The notes: a model not told the origin generated them from the letters alone. Positions 52,496-62,808 are shown, numbered from the stretch's first letter. The stretch: DNA of 64,000 nt from Shewanella algidipiscicola (GCF_003605125.1 NZ_QPQT01000015.1:54451-118450); one strand, 5' to 3'. Numbers and translations: made by a program.

Positions 52496-53044
52496 ATGAA
52501 TATACATAATGGATATAAAACACTACTGCTTTCTCTCATCTGCTTAACAGCTCACGCTAACGACGATTACATTCAACGTGGTTATATTGGTTTAGGGTAT
52601 GCCTATATCGATACCAATGTTGATGTAGTCGGTGTCGGTTCAGACTCGTTCGACAATGGATTACTAGGCGGGATCGTGGGCTATCAATTTCATCGTAATT
52701 TTGGCGTTGAATTTAGAGGCTACGCCAATATTGATGACTATGAATTTATGGGCGTTAGCGTTGAAGTCGAAAACAGTTTAAGCCTATTAGCAAAAGGAAT
52801 GTTACCGGTACATGAGCACTTTAATATATATGGACTCGTGGGCTATGGCAGTGTCAAAGGCGCCATTGCTGATGCCTCACAAACAGAAAGTGTCTTACAG
52901 TTTGGTGTAGGTATGGGCATTAATAATGGCTCACCATTAGAACTGCAAATTGAGTGGTTAAGATTATTCGATGACAGTTTTACTTTTGACGGTGTTAATT
53001 TTGAAGGTGATAGTATTAATATTAATCTTATTTATCACATGTAA
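52496..53044 (+). CDS. Small outer-membrane beta-barrel protein (OmpA-like transmembrane family)
   Basis: Protein of 182 residues with a signal peptide (about 1-20, LLLSLICLTAHA). The mature part has the eight-strand barrel pattern of OmpW/OmpA-type porin-like proteins: GYIGLGYAYIDTNVD, GGIVGYQFHRNFGVEFRGYANI, LSLLAKGMLPVHEHFNIYGLVGYGSV, VLQFGVGMGINNGSPLELQIEWLRL, ending IYHM. A related attachment-type barrel such as Ail/OmpX is also possible. AGGATGG Shine-Dalgarno precedes ATG. A perfect CRP site upstream suggests control by carbon or electron-acceptor state. Confidence 0.8.
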   Translation: MNIHNGYKTLLLSLICLTAHANDDYIQRGYIGLGYAYIDTNVDVVGVGSDSFDNGLLGGIVGYQFHRNFGVEFRGYANIDDYEFMGVSVEVENSLSLLAKGMLPVHEHFNIYGLVGYGSVKGAIADASQTESVLQFGVGMGINNGSPLELQIEWLRLFDDSFTFDGVNFEGDSININLIYHM

Positions 53045-53091
53045 TCGTTTTTAACACGACACCTTATGCAAGAAGCTTTACAAGCGTCATG

Positions 53092-53151
53092 GGGTAAGCA
53101 TGTTATGACCTATTAGGTTAATGTACACCTAAACCATAATATGCTTTACCC
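53092..53151. other. Nested inverted repeats between convergent genes
   Basis: GGGTAAGCAT (53092-53101) pairs with ATGCTTTACCC (53141-53151, one bulge), enclosing TTAGGT (53113-53118) and ACCTAA (53127-53132). It may act as a transcription end structure between the barrel gene and the convergent oxidoreductase; no T tract. Confidence 0.5.
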
Positions 53152-53196
53152 ACAGAGCGATGAAGCAACATTCTAAAGAGTGAAATTCGCACTGAG

Positions 53197-54486
53197 TTAG
53201 CGGAAATTCTCCATCATGCGATAGTACAGCATGCCGATTGCCATACCTTGATTACCCAACCACTCGCCGACGGGTAAACGGATCTGTTTCATATTGGCAA
53301 ATAGATCAAACTCTTTGTGTTGACCAATCACAGCAGCAGCCATGATCTCGCCCATGATGTGCGAGGTCGCCACGCCATGACCAGAATAACCTTGGCAGTA
53401 AAATACATTGTTAGACACTTTACCTAGCTGGGGAATGCGGTTGACCACAATACCCGCCATACCGGTCCAATCAAACTCAATTTCAACCCCCTTAAGCTGC
53501 GGGAAGGTGCGCTCAAGCGCCGGGCGAAGCTCTGCCGCCACATCTTTTGAATCGCGACCAGAATAATTGGTACCACCACCAAACATTAAGCGGTTATCGG
53601 CGGTCATGCGGTAGTAATCGAGTACAAAACGGCTGTCATACACGGCTAAGTCGTGAGGGTTGAGTTGCTTAGCAAGTGCGGGATCAAGCTTAATCGTGGC
53701 GCAGTTACCTAGGGAGGCAGGAAACAACAAGCCACTTAATTTTTTACGCGCCAATTTATGATAAGCATTACCCGCCAAGACCACGCTATTGGCTGTAATT
53801 TGCCCCTGTGCCGTTTTCACCACGGGCCGATCGCCGTCAATAATATCCAACACAGCTGAGTGCTCAAAGATCAGTGCACCATTAGCCTCGGCCGCTCTCG
53901 CCTCACCAATACACAGATTGACCGAATGCAGATGCATATTGCGCTTATTAAGTACCCCCCCATGATACAGCGGCGTGTCGAGGTACTCGGGAATATCGGC
54001 TTTTGATAACAGTTTAAGCTCATCGCCCATGCCGCGGCACACACCTTCATCAAAGGTCGCCTGCATCTCGCTCATGTGGGCGGGCTTATAGGCGGTATGC
54101 AGATGACCAAACTTCAAATCACAATCGATACCATATTTAGCTACCCGGTTTTTAATGATCTCGTGACCACGCCAGCGCAGGTTCCACACAAAATCCTCCG
54201 CTTCACTGCCAATTTGATTGCGCAGCTGCTTCGTCATCGCCGCGTCGCCAGATAAGCTGCCAGTGACCTGGCCACCATTACGCCCGGTTGCGCCCCAACC
54301 GATTTTATTTGCCTCAACAATGGCGACTTTGTAGCCTTGCTCCGACAACTCAACTGCGGTGGCAACGCCAGTAAAACCGCCACCAATAATGACGACATCA
54401 ACATCGAGTTCGCCTTGTAATGATTGATAATCGGTTTCTTGGTTTATGGTGGCGTTATAGTAGGAATTACAGCGCGCTAATGACAT
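53197..54486 (-). CDS. FAD-dependent amine oxidoreductase (PuuB-like)
   Basis: DAO-family flavoprotein of 429 residues. The N-terminal FAD motif is VVIIGGGFTGVATAVELSEQG, and GWGATGRNGGQVTGSL follows. The C-terminal FAD contact is YCQGYSGHGVATSHIMGE. The pattern, starting SYYNATINQETDYQSLQGE, is that of gamma-glutamylputrescine oxidase PuuB and relatives, which oxidise an amine to an aldehyde plus ammonia and hydrogen peroxide. No other puu gene is nearby, so the substrate is uncertain. GGGAG Shine-Dalgarno precedes ATG. Confidence 0.83.
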   Translation of the reverse strand: MSLARCNSYYNATINQETDYQSLQGELDVDVVIIGGGFTGVATAVELSEQGYKVAIVEANKIGWGATGRNGGQVTGSLSGDAAMTKQLRNQIGSEAEDFVWNLRWRGHEIIKNRVAKYGIDCDLKFGHLHTAYKPAHMSEMQATFDEGVCRGMGDELKLLSKADIPEYLDTPLYHGGVLNKRNMHLHSVNLCIGEARAAEANGALIFEHSAVLDIIDGDRPVVKTAQGQITANSVVLAGNAYHKLARKKLSGLLFPASLGNCATIKLDPALAKQLNPHDLAVYDSRFVLDYYRMTADNRLMFGGGTNYSGRDSKDVAAELRPALERTFPQLKGVEIEFDWTGMAGIVVNRIPQLGKVSNNVFYCQGYSGHGVATSHIMGEIMAAAVIGQHKEFDLFANMKQIRLPVGEWLGNQGMAIGMLYYRMMENFR

Positions 54487-54598
54487 GAAGGCTCCCTAAG
54501 TTGCTCGGTTAAAGCTTTGTTTTATATTTTTTACAAAGGTGTGTGTTATTTGAGTATATAGAAGTTCAAACACGGGTCAACAACAAAGAAATGAATCA

Positions 54599-54624
54599 AA
54601 CGCATCGTTAAAATGAGATGCGTT
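54599..54624 (-). terminator. Terminator-like hairpin after the FAH-family gene
   Basis: AACGCATC and GATGCGTT with a ten-base loop, 50 bases beyond the stop on the minus strand, followed by TTT only. Weak. Confidence 0.4.
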
Positions 54625-54675
54625 ATTTAAGATAAGAGTTATAAAATCATCAAGCTAAGACAGAATCAAAAAAGG

Positions 54676-55287
54676 TTATTGAGCCTGCCAACGACACTCA
54701 ATACGGGTACAGCCTTCAGATTGCAGTTGTAGCGTGAACACCTCTTCAGCGTTAATCACCCCAACACCTTTGGGCGTACCTGTCATCACAATATCGCCAT
54801 CATTAAGCGTCATAAACTCGCTTATTTCTCGATAGATGATATCGGGTTTATGCAGCATCAAACCAATATCACCTTGTTGACGCAGTGTCCCATCCACATG
54901 CAGGCTAAAGGTAAGTTGTTGGCTATTTGGGGCAATACTCACGAACTCACTAAATAGCGCCGAGCCATCGAATCCCTTGGCACGCTCCCAAGGTAAGCCT
55001 TTTGCTTTTAACTCACTTTGCAATTGCCTTTTAGTGAGATCAAGCCCCAGCCCCACGGCGGAAAAACCGCCACCTGCCACCATAAAGCAGAGTTCAGCTT
55101 CATAGTGCAGCGGTTCTTGATGATAACTTCTCAGCACCGAGGATATCGCCGAATTAGGTTTAACAAATAACACCATCTGCTCGGGAACCTCATTATTAAG
55201 TTCGGCAATATGCTCGGCATAATTACGACCCACACAAACAATCTTACTAGGGATGATGGACTTGCCATCACATATTACGTGATTCAA
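54676..55287 (-). CDS. Fumarylacetoacetate hydrolase-family protein (YcgM type)
   Basis: FAH-fold enzyme of 203 residues. It shows KIVCVGRNYAEHIAELNNEVPEQMVLFVKPNSAI, the metal-binding LHYEAELCFMV (acidic residues), the segment DGSALFS and the C-terminal MTGTPKGVGVI. The group contains hydrolases and decarboxylases of 2-oxo acids, including fumarylpyruvate and oxaloacetate enzymes, so the reaction is not fixed. The start is TTG with an AGGAG Shine-Dalgarno eight bases upstream. It lies 55 bases after crbS on the same strand and may be co-transcribed with it. Confidence 0.83.
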   Translation of the reverse strand: MNHVICDGKSIIPSKIVCVGRNYAEHIAELNNEVPEQMVLFVKPNSAISSVLRSYHQEPLHYEAELCFMVAGGGFSAVGLGLDLTKRQLQSELKAKGLPWERAKGFDGSALFSEFVSIAPNSQQLTFSLHVDGTLRQQGDIGLMLHKPDIIYREISEFMTLNDGDIVMTGTPKGVGVINAEEVFTLQLQSEGCTRIECRWQAQ

Positions 55288-55342
55288 ACGAGGCTCCTAT
55301 TTTTCATAACGAACTTGGTACCAAACAAATAATACCAGTCAG

Positions 55343-58300
55343 CTATTTGACTAAACTCGAGATCAGCGCTCGCAGCGCTGCGGGTTTTATCATCTTTGCC
55401 ATGTAGTGATAGCCACGCAGCTGCACGTCGTCGACTATCTCTTTGCGAGTATTGGCGGTGATCAAAATCCCCGGCAAGTGCTCACCATATAAAGCACGGA
55501 TCCCATCCATGGCATCGACCCCATTTTGGTCGTTATCTAAGTGATAATCCGCTAAGACGATATCCGGAGCCACCCCCTTAAGGCCTAGCTTAATACGGGC
55601 ATCGGCCAGATCGCTGGCGCAAATGACTTCACATTGCCAACGACTCAGTAAACTTTCCAGCCCAGCTAAAATCGCCTCTTCGTTGTCGATACACAGTACT
55701 TTTACTCCTGCCAATGGCTGCATGATCAAATTAGAACGTTTAGGGGCAGCCACATGGGTGGCATCACCTAACGGCACGGTTATCGAAAACATCGAGCCTT
55801 GGCCCAATGTAGATACCACCTTGATATCATGTTCGAGCACTCGCGCAATTCTATCGGCAATCGCGAGACCCAAACCTAAGCCACTGACGCTGTTGCTCTG
55901 AGGATTATCGAGTCGTTTAAATTCTTTAAAAATTTCACTCAGCTCATTGTCATCAATACCACAACCGGTATCGATCACTTGTATCTCGAGTCCGCCGGGC
56001 CGGTGACGACAACCAAACAACACGCGATTCCCCTTAGCATAACGGTAAGCATTGGTTAAAAAGTTTTGTAATACACGGCGTAACAGGCTCAAATCAGAAT
56101 GAATGATGGCACTACTGGGGACCATGGCAAACTGTATCGAATAATCTTTGGCCATGGCGTCAAACTCCACCGCCAATCCTTCGAGTAATTCAGACACAGA
56201 AAAATCGCGTAACTTGACATCCACCATGCCCGAATCCAACTTGGAAATATCCAGTAGATCGGTAAGCAACTCACCCGCTATTTTAAGCGAGCTATTAACA
56301 TGGGACAGTGTGGTGCGCCCCTCATGATCCAAATTAGGATACTGAGCCAGCGAAGCGGTAAACAGGCGCGCCGCGTTTAATGGCTGCATGAGATCATGAC
56401 CCACCGCCGCCAAAAAGCGGCTTTTCGATGCATTGGCGTTTTCCTCTTGCGCCTTAGCCTCGAGCAACTGGCTATTAAGCATTGCCAACTCGTAGGTTCG
56501 CTCGTTGACCCGTGCTTCGAGCGTTTCGTTTACCTCTTGCAGCGCCTTGGCCTGCGCTCGATATTGGGTAATATCGGTAAAAGTCATCACAAAGCCGCCG
56601 CTGGGCATTGGGTTGCCCTGAATTTTAATGACTTTACCGTCTTTACGCTCACGCTCAGACACATGCGCTGTCCCATTGCGCATATGTTGTACCCGTTTGG
56701 CCACTTGCGACTCAATATCGCCCTCGCCGCAAAAACCTCGCTCGGCATTAAAGCGCACCACATCGGCGATTGGCATGCCCTGCTGTAAAAAGTCTGCAGG
56801 GTAATCATACAACTCGGCATATTTGTAGTTCCATGCCACCAAATTAAGCTCTTTATCAACCACGCTCATCCCTTCATAGGCATGTTCGATGGCCCCGCGT
56901 AACATATCTTGGCTTAAAATGATTTTTGACGAGGCATCATCGACGAGACTAAACACCTCATCGAGGGCCAAGTCGCGCCCTTGCAGTACCGAATCCATCA
57001 CCAACGATGCACTCGAGCCACCCAAGACGCCCGCCAACATATGTTCGGTGTGGGCAATCAACTCGGGAGAGGCAACCTTATGCCAACTGTCACTGCGCAC
57101 CGCCGTTTCAGAAAAACGCGAAAAACTCTCATACGCGCGAGTGGGACTGACAAAGCGACTAGCCAAAATCAACAAATCTTGCTGTGAGATAGGAGAAGCT
57201 TTGCGCCCCGTACTATTTTTAAGTTGACCGGGAGTCACAAATGCACTGGCTTGAATACGCTCCGCGACGCCAGCTCTAAACCAGATAGATCCAAGCACAT
57301 AACACGCTAAGTTTGCCAGCAAGGCGGTCAGCACATCGCGGTCATTAGGATTGATCGATTCGAGCAGGGCAAAGTCACCACTAAAGACCCCATCAACCCC
57401 ACCCATACCTTGCAACAAAATATAGCACCACAAGCCAAAGCCGACGATTAAGCCCAAGTAAACCCCACTGCGATTACCGTGCTTCCAATACATCCCCCCA
57501 ATAAGCGCAGGGCCGAGCTGAGCAAAGGCGCCAAAGGACAACATCCCAAGTGCCGATAATGAGTCACTGTCCATCAAGGCTAAGTAACTACAATAACCGA
57601 GCAATAAAATAAAGATAATGGCGATACGCCGTGCATTGAGTAAAAACTGAGAAAATTGACTGAAGTTTTTTTGTCGAATTTTACCCGAACGTAATAATAG
57701 CGGCACGAGCCATTCGTTACTCACCATCACGCTGATGGTCACCACAGCGACAATCAACATACCAGTAGCCGCCGATAAGGTGCCTAATAGAGCAATGACT
57801 GCGACAATCGGTTGCTCGAGCACCAGTGGTAAATTAATCACATAAGTATCGGCAGAGACACTGTCGCCCAACACTAACTTGCCAGCCAACGCCAACGGCC
57901 CGACAAACAGGCCAAATAACACTAAATATAATGGAAACAACCACCGCGCTTTGAGCAAGGTTTTTTCATCGGCACATTCGACCATCATCACGTGAAATTG
58001 GCGCGGCATACATAAAAAAGCCGCCATGCCAACCACGAGTTGCGGCATCATCTGCTCGATACGCAGGTTAGGATGATAGATCAAATCGGCGGTCTTAGCT
58101 TGTTGCCAAATATCGGTAAAACCATCAAAAAAACCGAAGCTAATCACCACCCCCACTAATAAGAAGGCGCCAAGTTTAACCAGCGACTCAAAGGCAATTG
58201 CCACCATGAGCCCTGGGTTATGTTCGGTAGCGTCCAGCTTACGGGTGCCAAATAAAATGGCAAAAATGGCCAACAGCACGGTGACAATTAACGACACCCC

Positions 58301-58765
58301 GGCGCCATCATAAAGTGCATCTTCAGGTTGGAACAGGTTTAAGCTAAACACCATCGCTTTTAACTGCAGCGCGATATAGGGCATGATGCCGAACAAGGCA
58401 ATCAGGGTGACGATAGCGGCAATGGTTTGCGACTTGCCATAACGGGCGGCAATAAAATCGGCCACTGAGGTAATATTTTGCGCCTTGGAGACAATCACCA
58501 TCTTACGCAATAGGCCAAAGCCTAAGGTAAACACCAAAATTGGCCCTAAAAAAATAGGCAGGAAAGACCACATATCTTGCGCGGCCTGGCCCACAGTGCC
58601 CAAAAAACTCCATGACGAGCAATAGACCCCTAGGCTGAGGCCGTAAATCCAGTTCTGCATTTTTTTGGTGATACGACCAAACCAACGCTCTGCCGCCCAA
58701 GCCAATAAAAACAGCAATGACACGTATAAAATGGCGATAACACCGACAATTAGGGTCAGATTCAT
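55343..58765 (-). CDS. crbS: Hybrid sensor kinase with SLC5 transporter domain, probable CrbS
   Basis: Fusion protein of 1140 residues. Residues 1-500 are a sodium/solute symporter (SLC5)-like domain with about 13 membrane helices. A PAS domain lies at about 625-735 and a coiled coil at 738-780. HisKA has the phospho-acceptor His790 in AAVGHDLMQPLN, the ATPase domain has NAYRYA and DTGCGID (Asp932), and the receiver at 1021-1140 has Asp1073 (LADYHLD). This is the architecture of CrbS, which with CrbR switches on acetyl-CoA synthetase. It is divergent from acsA, which supports the name. Which solute is sensed or carried is not shown by the sequence. Confidence 0.88.
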   Translation of the reverse strand: MNLTLIVGVIAILYVSLLFLLAWAAERWFGRITKKMQNWIYGLSLGVYCSSWSFLGTVGQAAQDMWSFLPIFLGPILVFTLGFGLLRKMVIVSKAQNITSVADFIAARYGKSQTIAAIVTLIALFGIMPYIALQLKAMVFSLNLFQPEDALYDGAGVSLIVTVLLAIFAILFGTRKLDATEHNPGLMVAIAFESLVKLGAFLLVGVVISFGFFDGFTDIWQQAKTADLIYHPNLRIEQMMPQLVVGMAAFLCMPRQFHVMMVECADEKTLLKARWLFPLYLVLFGLFVGPLALAGKLVLGDSVSADTYVINLPLVLEQPIVAVIALLGTLSAATGMLIVAVVTISVMVSNEWLVPLLLRSGKIRQKNFSQFSQFLLNARRIAIIFILLLGYCSYLALMDSDSLSALGMLSFGAFAQLGPALIGGMYWKHGNRSGVYLGLIVGFGLWCYILLQGMGGVDGVFSGDFALLESINPNDRDVLTALLANLACYVLGSIWFRAGVAERIQASAFVTPGQLKNSTGRKASPISQQDLLILASRFVSPTRAYESFSRFSETAVRSDSWHKVASPELIAHTEHMLAGVLGGSSASLVMDSVLQGRDLALDEVFSLVDDASSKIILSQDMLRGAIEHAYEGMSVVDKELNLVAWNYKYAELYDYPADFLQQGMPIADVVRFNAERGFCGEGDIESQVAKRVQHMRNGTAHVSERERKDGKVIKIQGNPMPSGGFVMTFTDITQYRAQAKALQEVNETLEARVNERTYELAMLNSQLLEAKAQEENANASKSRFLAAVGHDLMQPLNAARLFTASLAQYPNLDHEGRTTLSHVNSSLKIAGELLTDLLDISKLDSGMVDVKLRDFSVSELLEGLAVEFDAMAKDYSIQFAMVPSSAIIHSDLSLLRRVLQNFLTNAYRYAKGNRVLFGCRHRPGGLEIQVIDTGCGIDDNELSEIFKEFKRLDNPQSNSVSGLGLGLAIADRIARVLEHDIKVVSTLGQGSMFSITVPLGDATHVAAPKRSNLIMQPLAGVKVLCIDNEEAILAGLESLLSRWQCEVICASDLADARIKLGLKGVAPDIVLADYHLDNDQNGVDAMDGIRALYGEHLPGILITANTRKEIVDDVQLRGYHYMAKMIKPAALRALISSLVK

Positions 58766-58863
58766 CGATTTTCCAGTTCTTTTAATTATTCTGCAGCAAA
58801 TACTAGCGTAATTATGGCGAGAATATAATCACAACAGATTAAAATTAAAGGATATTTTTTTAC

Positions 58864-58877
58864 TAGACCAAGGTCTA
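58864..58877. promoter_or_regulatory. Palindrome upstream of acsA (shared with crbR)
   Basis: TAGACCAAGGTCTA lies 67 bases before the acsA ATG, in the crbS-acsA divergent region, in the context ACTAGACCAAGGTCTAATG. It is a candidate CrbR operator. A CATACT hexamer at 58903 would put a transcript start near 58915 and the dyad centre near -44, a place suited to activation. Confidence 0.6.
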
Positions 58878-58943
58878 ATGGAGTGAAAGTGCCGAAGCAA
58901 TCCATACTTTGCCCACGCACAATAAGATACTAAAGGAAGTCAG

Positions 58944-60893
58944 ATGAGCAACCAGTCTCTCTATAAAGTTCCAAGCGAAATCGCTAACCACGCCAACATT
59001 AACGAAGAACAATATAAAAAAATGTATCAGGAATCAGTAGTTAATCCTGAAGGTTTTTGGAGAGAGCATGGTCAGCGTATCGATTGGATAAAGCCATACA
59101 CTAAAATTAAGAAAACCTCTTTTGACGATCATAACCTGTCAATTAACTGGTTTTATGACGGCACACTTAACGCATCAGCCAACTGCCTTGACCGTCATCT
59201 AGCGCAAAATGCCGATAAAGTGGCCATCATCTGGGAAGGCGATGACGCCGCCGAGCAACGCCAACTAACCTATGGCGAACTTCATAAAGAAGTGTGTAAA
59301 TTTGCTAACGCACTACGCGGCCAAGGCGTGCGTCGTGGCGATGTGGTCACTGTTTATATGCCTATGGTGCCCGAAGCGGCTGTGGTCATGCTAGCCTGTG
59401 CGCGCATCGGAGCGGTGCACTCTGTGGTATTTGGCGGTTTCTCGCCCGACTCAATCGCGTCACGTGTCATTGACGGTAAATCCAAAGTGATTGTCACCGC
59501 CGATGAAGGACTTCGCGGCGGACGAGCCATTCCACTTAAAGCCAACATAGATGAAGCCCTGTCTCATCCTGATGTGACCTGCGTCGAAAAAGTGATTGTC
59601 TATGAGCGCACTGGCAGTGATATTAATTGGGTGGAAGGCCGAGATATAAAGTGGCAATCGGTAATGGAAACGGCGTCTGAGCATTGCCTTCCTGAAGAGA
59701 TGGGCGCTGAAGATCCCCTGTTTTTACTCTATACCTCTGGCTCTACTGGTAACCCAAAAGGTGTGTTACATACCACTGGTGGTTACATGGTATATGCTTC
59801 AATGACACACGAGTATGTATTTGACTATAAAGACGGTGAAGTCTATTGGTGTACCGCAGATGTGGGCTGGATCACCGGTCACTCCTATATGGTCTACGGC
59901 CCGTTAGCTAACGGCGCTACTGTGCTTATTCATGAGGGGATACCAAACTACCCAAGCCCAGCTCGACTCGGTGAGATGATTGACCGCCATAAGGTCAATA
60001 TTCTTTACACTGCGCCGACGCTCATTCGTGCCTTGATGGCCGAAGGTAAAGAGCAGTTTGCCGCATTTGATGGCAGCTCATTGCGCATTATGGGATCTGT
60101 GGGTGAACCGATTAACCCAGAGGCATGGCGCTGGTACCATGAAGTCATTGGTCATGAACGCTGCCCTATTGTCGACACTTGGTGGCAAACCGAAACCGGC
60201 GGCATCTTGATCAGCCCGCTGCCGGGCGCGACCGACACTAAACCAGGTTCAGCAACCCGACCATTTTTCGGCGTACAGCCTGCGCTAGTGGATAACATGG
60301 GAAATATTATCGACGGCGCTGTCGAAGGTAACTTAGTGATACTAGACTCATGGCCAGGACAGATGCGCACTGTCTATGGTGACCACGATCGCTTTGCCTT
60401 GACCTATTTTAAAACGTTCCGCGGCATGTATTTTACCGGTGACGGTGCCCGTCGTGACGAAGATGGCTACTACTGGATAACGGGGCGTGTCGATGATGTG
60501 ATCAACGTATCGGGTCATCGTTTGGGCACTGCAGAAGTGGAGAGCGCGCTCGTGGCACATGAGTTAGTCGCTGAGGCCGCAGTTGTGGGTTACCCACACG
60601 ACATTAAAGGCCAAGGGATTTATGCCTATGTGACACTCACTAAAGGCTCAGCGCCCAGTGAAGAGTTACGCCAAGCCTTACGTCAGTGGGTTCGTAAAGA
60701 GATTGGCGCCTTAGCCACTCCAGACTTAATTCAATGGGCTGACGGCTTACCTAAGACACGTTCGGGTAAGATCATGCGCCGCTTCTTACGTAAAATTGCG
60801 GCTAACGAAGTGACTAATTTAGGTGATTCATCCACCTTGGCCGATCCTGCGGTTATCGATACCTTAATTGAAAGCCGCTTAAATCGCAGTTAA
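58944..60893 (+). CDS. acsA: Acetyl-CoA synthetase
   Basis: AMP-forming acetate-CoA ligase of 649 residues, the high-affinity route for acetate uptake into metabolism. The ATP-binding signature is [21 protein letters not shown], the A5 motif is [10 protein letters not shown], and the C-terminal lysine that is acetylated to switch the enzyme off is in [10 protein letters not shown]. The N-terminus and total length match Acs. AAAGGAAG precedes ATG. Control is expected by CrbS/CrbR from the divergent crbS and the dyad in the promoter. Assignment is secure. Confidence 0.97.
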   Translation: MSNQSLYKVPSEIANHANINEEQYKKMYQESVVNPEGFWREHGQRIDWIKPYTKIKKTSFDDHNLSINWFYDGTLNASANCLDRHLAQNADKVAIIWEGDDAAEQRQLTYGELHKEVCKFANALRGQGVRRGDVVTVYMPMVPEAAVVMLACARIGAVHSVVFGGFSPDSIASRVIDGKSKVIVTADEGLRGGRAIPLKANIDEALSHPDVTCVEKVIVYERTGSDINWVEGRDIKWQSVMETASEHCLPEEMGAEDPLFLLYTSGSTGNPKGVLHTTGGYMVYASMTHEYVFDYKDGEVYWCTADVGWITGHSYMVYGPLANGATVLIHEGIPNYPSPARLGEMIDRHKVNILYTAPTLIRALMAEGKEQFAAFDGSSLRIMGSVGEPINPEAWRWYHEVIGHERCPIVDTWWQTETGGILISPLPGATDTKPGSATRPFFGVQPALVDNMGNIIDGAVEGNLVILDSWPGQMRTVYGDHDRFALTYFKTFRGMYFTGDGARRDEDGYYWITGRVDDVINVSGHRLGTAEVESALVAHELVAEAAVVGYPHDIKGQGIYAYVTLTKGSAPSEELRQALRQWVRKEIGALATPDLIQWADGLPKTRSGKIMRRFLRKIAANEVTNLGDSSTLADPAVIDTLIESRLNRS

Positions 60894-60896
60894 TAA

Positions 60897-60920
60897 CCAT
60901 AGCTTAGTTATCAGCTATGG
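60897..60920 (+). other. Hairpin at the acsA 3' end
   Basis: CCATAGCT-TAGTTATC-AGCTATGG, 8-bp arms, right after the stop and before the terminator. It may protect the transcript 3' end. Confidence 0.5.
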
Positions 60921-60953
60921 CCCATTTCACGCTAAGTCATGATTGACCTAACT

Positions 60954-60977
60954 AGCCCCTCCTTGAGGGGCTTTTTT
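60954..60977 (+). terminator. acsA terminator
   Basis: AGCCCCTC-CTT-GAGGGGCTTTTTT hairpin 60 bases after the stop. Confidence 0.92.
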
Positions 60978-61068
60978 ATCAGCTATAGAACGTCGCGGGT
61001 CGACTCGACCTTGGCACATTGCTATCCTGTTGGCTTTGAAGCCTCAGCGATAGCGACATAAGCACAGC

Positions 61069-62808
61069 GTGAAATTACGAGATTATCAACAGCAAGCCGT
61101 CGACGCCGCGGTGAGCCATTTTAAGCGATGCCAAGACGCCGCTGTATTAGTCCTCCCCACAGGTGCTGGCAAGAGTATTGTAATAGCCGAGCTAGCGCGC
61201 ATTGCTCGCGGGCGCGTTCTTATCCTCACCCATGTTAAAGAGTTAGTGGCCCAAAATGCCGAGAAAGTTGGCCTATTAACCCAAGAGGCCAGCATCTACT
61301 CGGCCGGATTAAAACAAAAATCGACGGCCAATAAGACCGTTGTCGCCAGTATTCAATCTGCCGTAAAAAATCCGGCACAGTTTAATGAGCCCTATTCACT
61401 GGTGATCATCGACGAATGTCACCGTGTTACTGCCGATAAAGATAGCCAATATCAGCAGCTGCTAACCCACCTGAGAGCACAAAATGCTCAATTGAAACTG
61501 TTAGGCCTAACCGCGACCCCCTATCGGCTCGACTCTGGCTGGATCTATCGTCACCATTATCACGGTAAAATGGGAAATGATGATAAGCCCGCTTTTGAGC
61601 AGTGTATTTTTGAACTGCCAATGCGGCCGTTAATCAAACAAGGGTTTTTAACCCCCCCAAAACTGTTTGATGGTTTATCCGCTCAATATGACTTTAGCGA
61701 GCTCCAAGCCAGCGACAGTGGTGAGTACCGTGAAAAAGAGGTCAATGCCTTACTCCATGTATCAGGGCGAGCGACTCAAGCTATCGTGACTCAGATAATG
61801 CAGTTATCACAACACAAGCAAGGCACCATTATTTTCGCTGCAACGATTAGGCATGCCGAGGAGATAATGACATTATTAACAGATGAACCCGCGGGGCTCA
61901 TCACGGCAGCGACAACAGCACAAGATCGCGATAGGATCATCGAGCAGTTCAAACTGCGGCAGTTAAAATACTTAGTTAATGTTGCGGTGCTTACCACAGG
62001 CTTTGACGCCCCCCATGTTGATCTCATTGCCATTTTACGACCCACCGCATCGGTGAGCTTATTTCAGCAAATGGTTGGGCGTGGGCTGCGAATTTGTGAG
62101 GGGAAAACTGATTGCTTGGTGATTGACTATGCCGCTAACGGTTTCGACCTCTTTTTTCCTGAGGTTGGCCAAGTCAAACCCAACAGCAAAAGCGTCCCTG
62201 TACAAATACATTGCCCTGTGTGCCACTTTGCCAATATCTTCTGGGGCTTAGTCGACCATGATGGTGATTTAGTTGAGCATTTTGGTCGTCGATGCCAAGC
62301 CGTAGTCGAGACTGAACAAGGCAAGGTGCAATGTGATTTTCGTTTTCGGTCAAAATCTTGTCCTAACTGCGGCGAAGAGAACGATATCGCAGCCAAAATC
62401 TGCCAACACTGCGATCACATGCTAGTGGATCCTGATAAACGCTTAAAAGAGGTGTTACAACAAAAGCATCACCACCTGTTTCGCTGCCAAGAGATGCTAT
62501 TAGAGTCGCACAACAATAAACTTAGGGTGCGTTACCTCGATATTGAGGGCAATGACTTTAATTGCGATTTCAAGTTCGACACTCCCGCGCAAATTAGGGC
62601 CTTTTACGCCATATTTGTGCACCAACATACGCGTACTCCTGGTTGTAAGCCACCTAAGTTCACCACTATTGAACAGGTGATTGCTGCCAGAGACGCCTTC
62701 AGAGCACCAGATCTATTACTGCTCAAAAAAGGCAAAAATGGCTGGGACTTACTGGAGCGATTTTTCGACTATCAAGGACGATTTCACACCGAAAAACGCT
62801 TTGCCTGA
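61069..62808 (+). CDS. radD: Superfamily 2 helicase-like repair protein RadD (YejH)
   Basis: SF2 ATPase of 579 residues. Helicase motifs: Q-like RDYQQQAVDAAV, Walker A LPTGAGKS, DECH in IIDECHRV, GLTATPYRLD, and motif VI QQMVGRGLRI. A cysteine-rich zinc region follows (HCPVCHFANIFWG; CPNCGEENDIAAKICQHC, about 385-465). The C-terminal FDYQGRF motif matches RadD, which stimulates RecA strand exchange and acts in repair of crosslinks and radiation damage in E. coli. The start is GTG 61069. grxA follows after 65 bases. Confidence 0.92.
   Translation: MKLRDYQQQAVDAAVSHFKRCQDAAVLVLPTGAGKSIVIAELARIARGRVLILTHVKELVAQNAEKVGLLTQEASIYSAGLKQKSTANKTVVASIQSAVKNPAQFNEPYSLVIIDECHRVTADKDSQYQQLLTHLRAQNAQLKLLGLTATPYRLDSGWIYRHHYHGKMGNDDKPAFEQCIFELPMRPLIKQGFLTPPKLFDGLSAQYDFSELQASDSGEYREKEVNALLHVSGRATQAIVTQIMQLSQHKQGTIIFAATIRHAEEIMTLLTDEPAGLITAATTAQDRDRIIEQFKLRQLKYLVNVAVLTTGFDAPHVDLIAILRPTASVSLFQQMVGRGLRICEGKTDCLVIDYAANGFDLFFPEVGQVKPNSKSVPVQIHCPVCHFANIFWGLVDHDGDLVEHFGRRCQAVVETEQGKVQCDFRFRSKSCPNCGEENDIAAKICQHCDHMLVDPDKRLKEVLQQKHHHLFRCQEMLLESHNNKLRVRYLDIEGNDFNCDFKFDTPAQIRAFYAIFVHQHTRTPGCKPPKFTTIEQVIAARDAFRAPDLLLLKKGKNGWDLLERFFDYQGRFHTEKRFA

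Noticed and set aside
56396..56788. 130-codon plus-strand ORF inside crbS
   Set aside because: It lies opposite the PAS-kinase coding region, whose domains are continuous; a shadow.
55343..58765. crbS as a plain sodium/proline symporter
   Set aside because: Kinase, ATPase and receiver domains are all intact in the same frame, so it is a sensor fusion.
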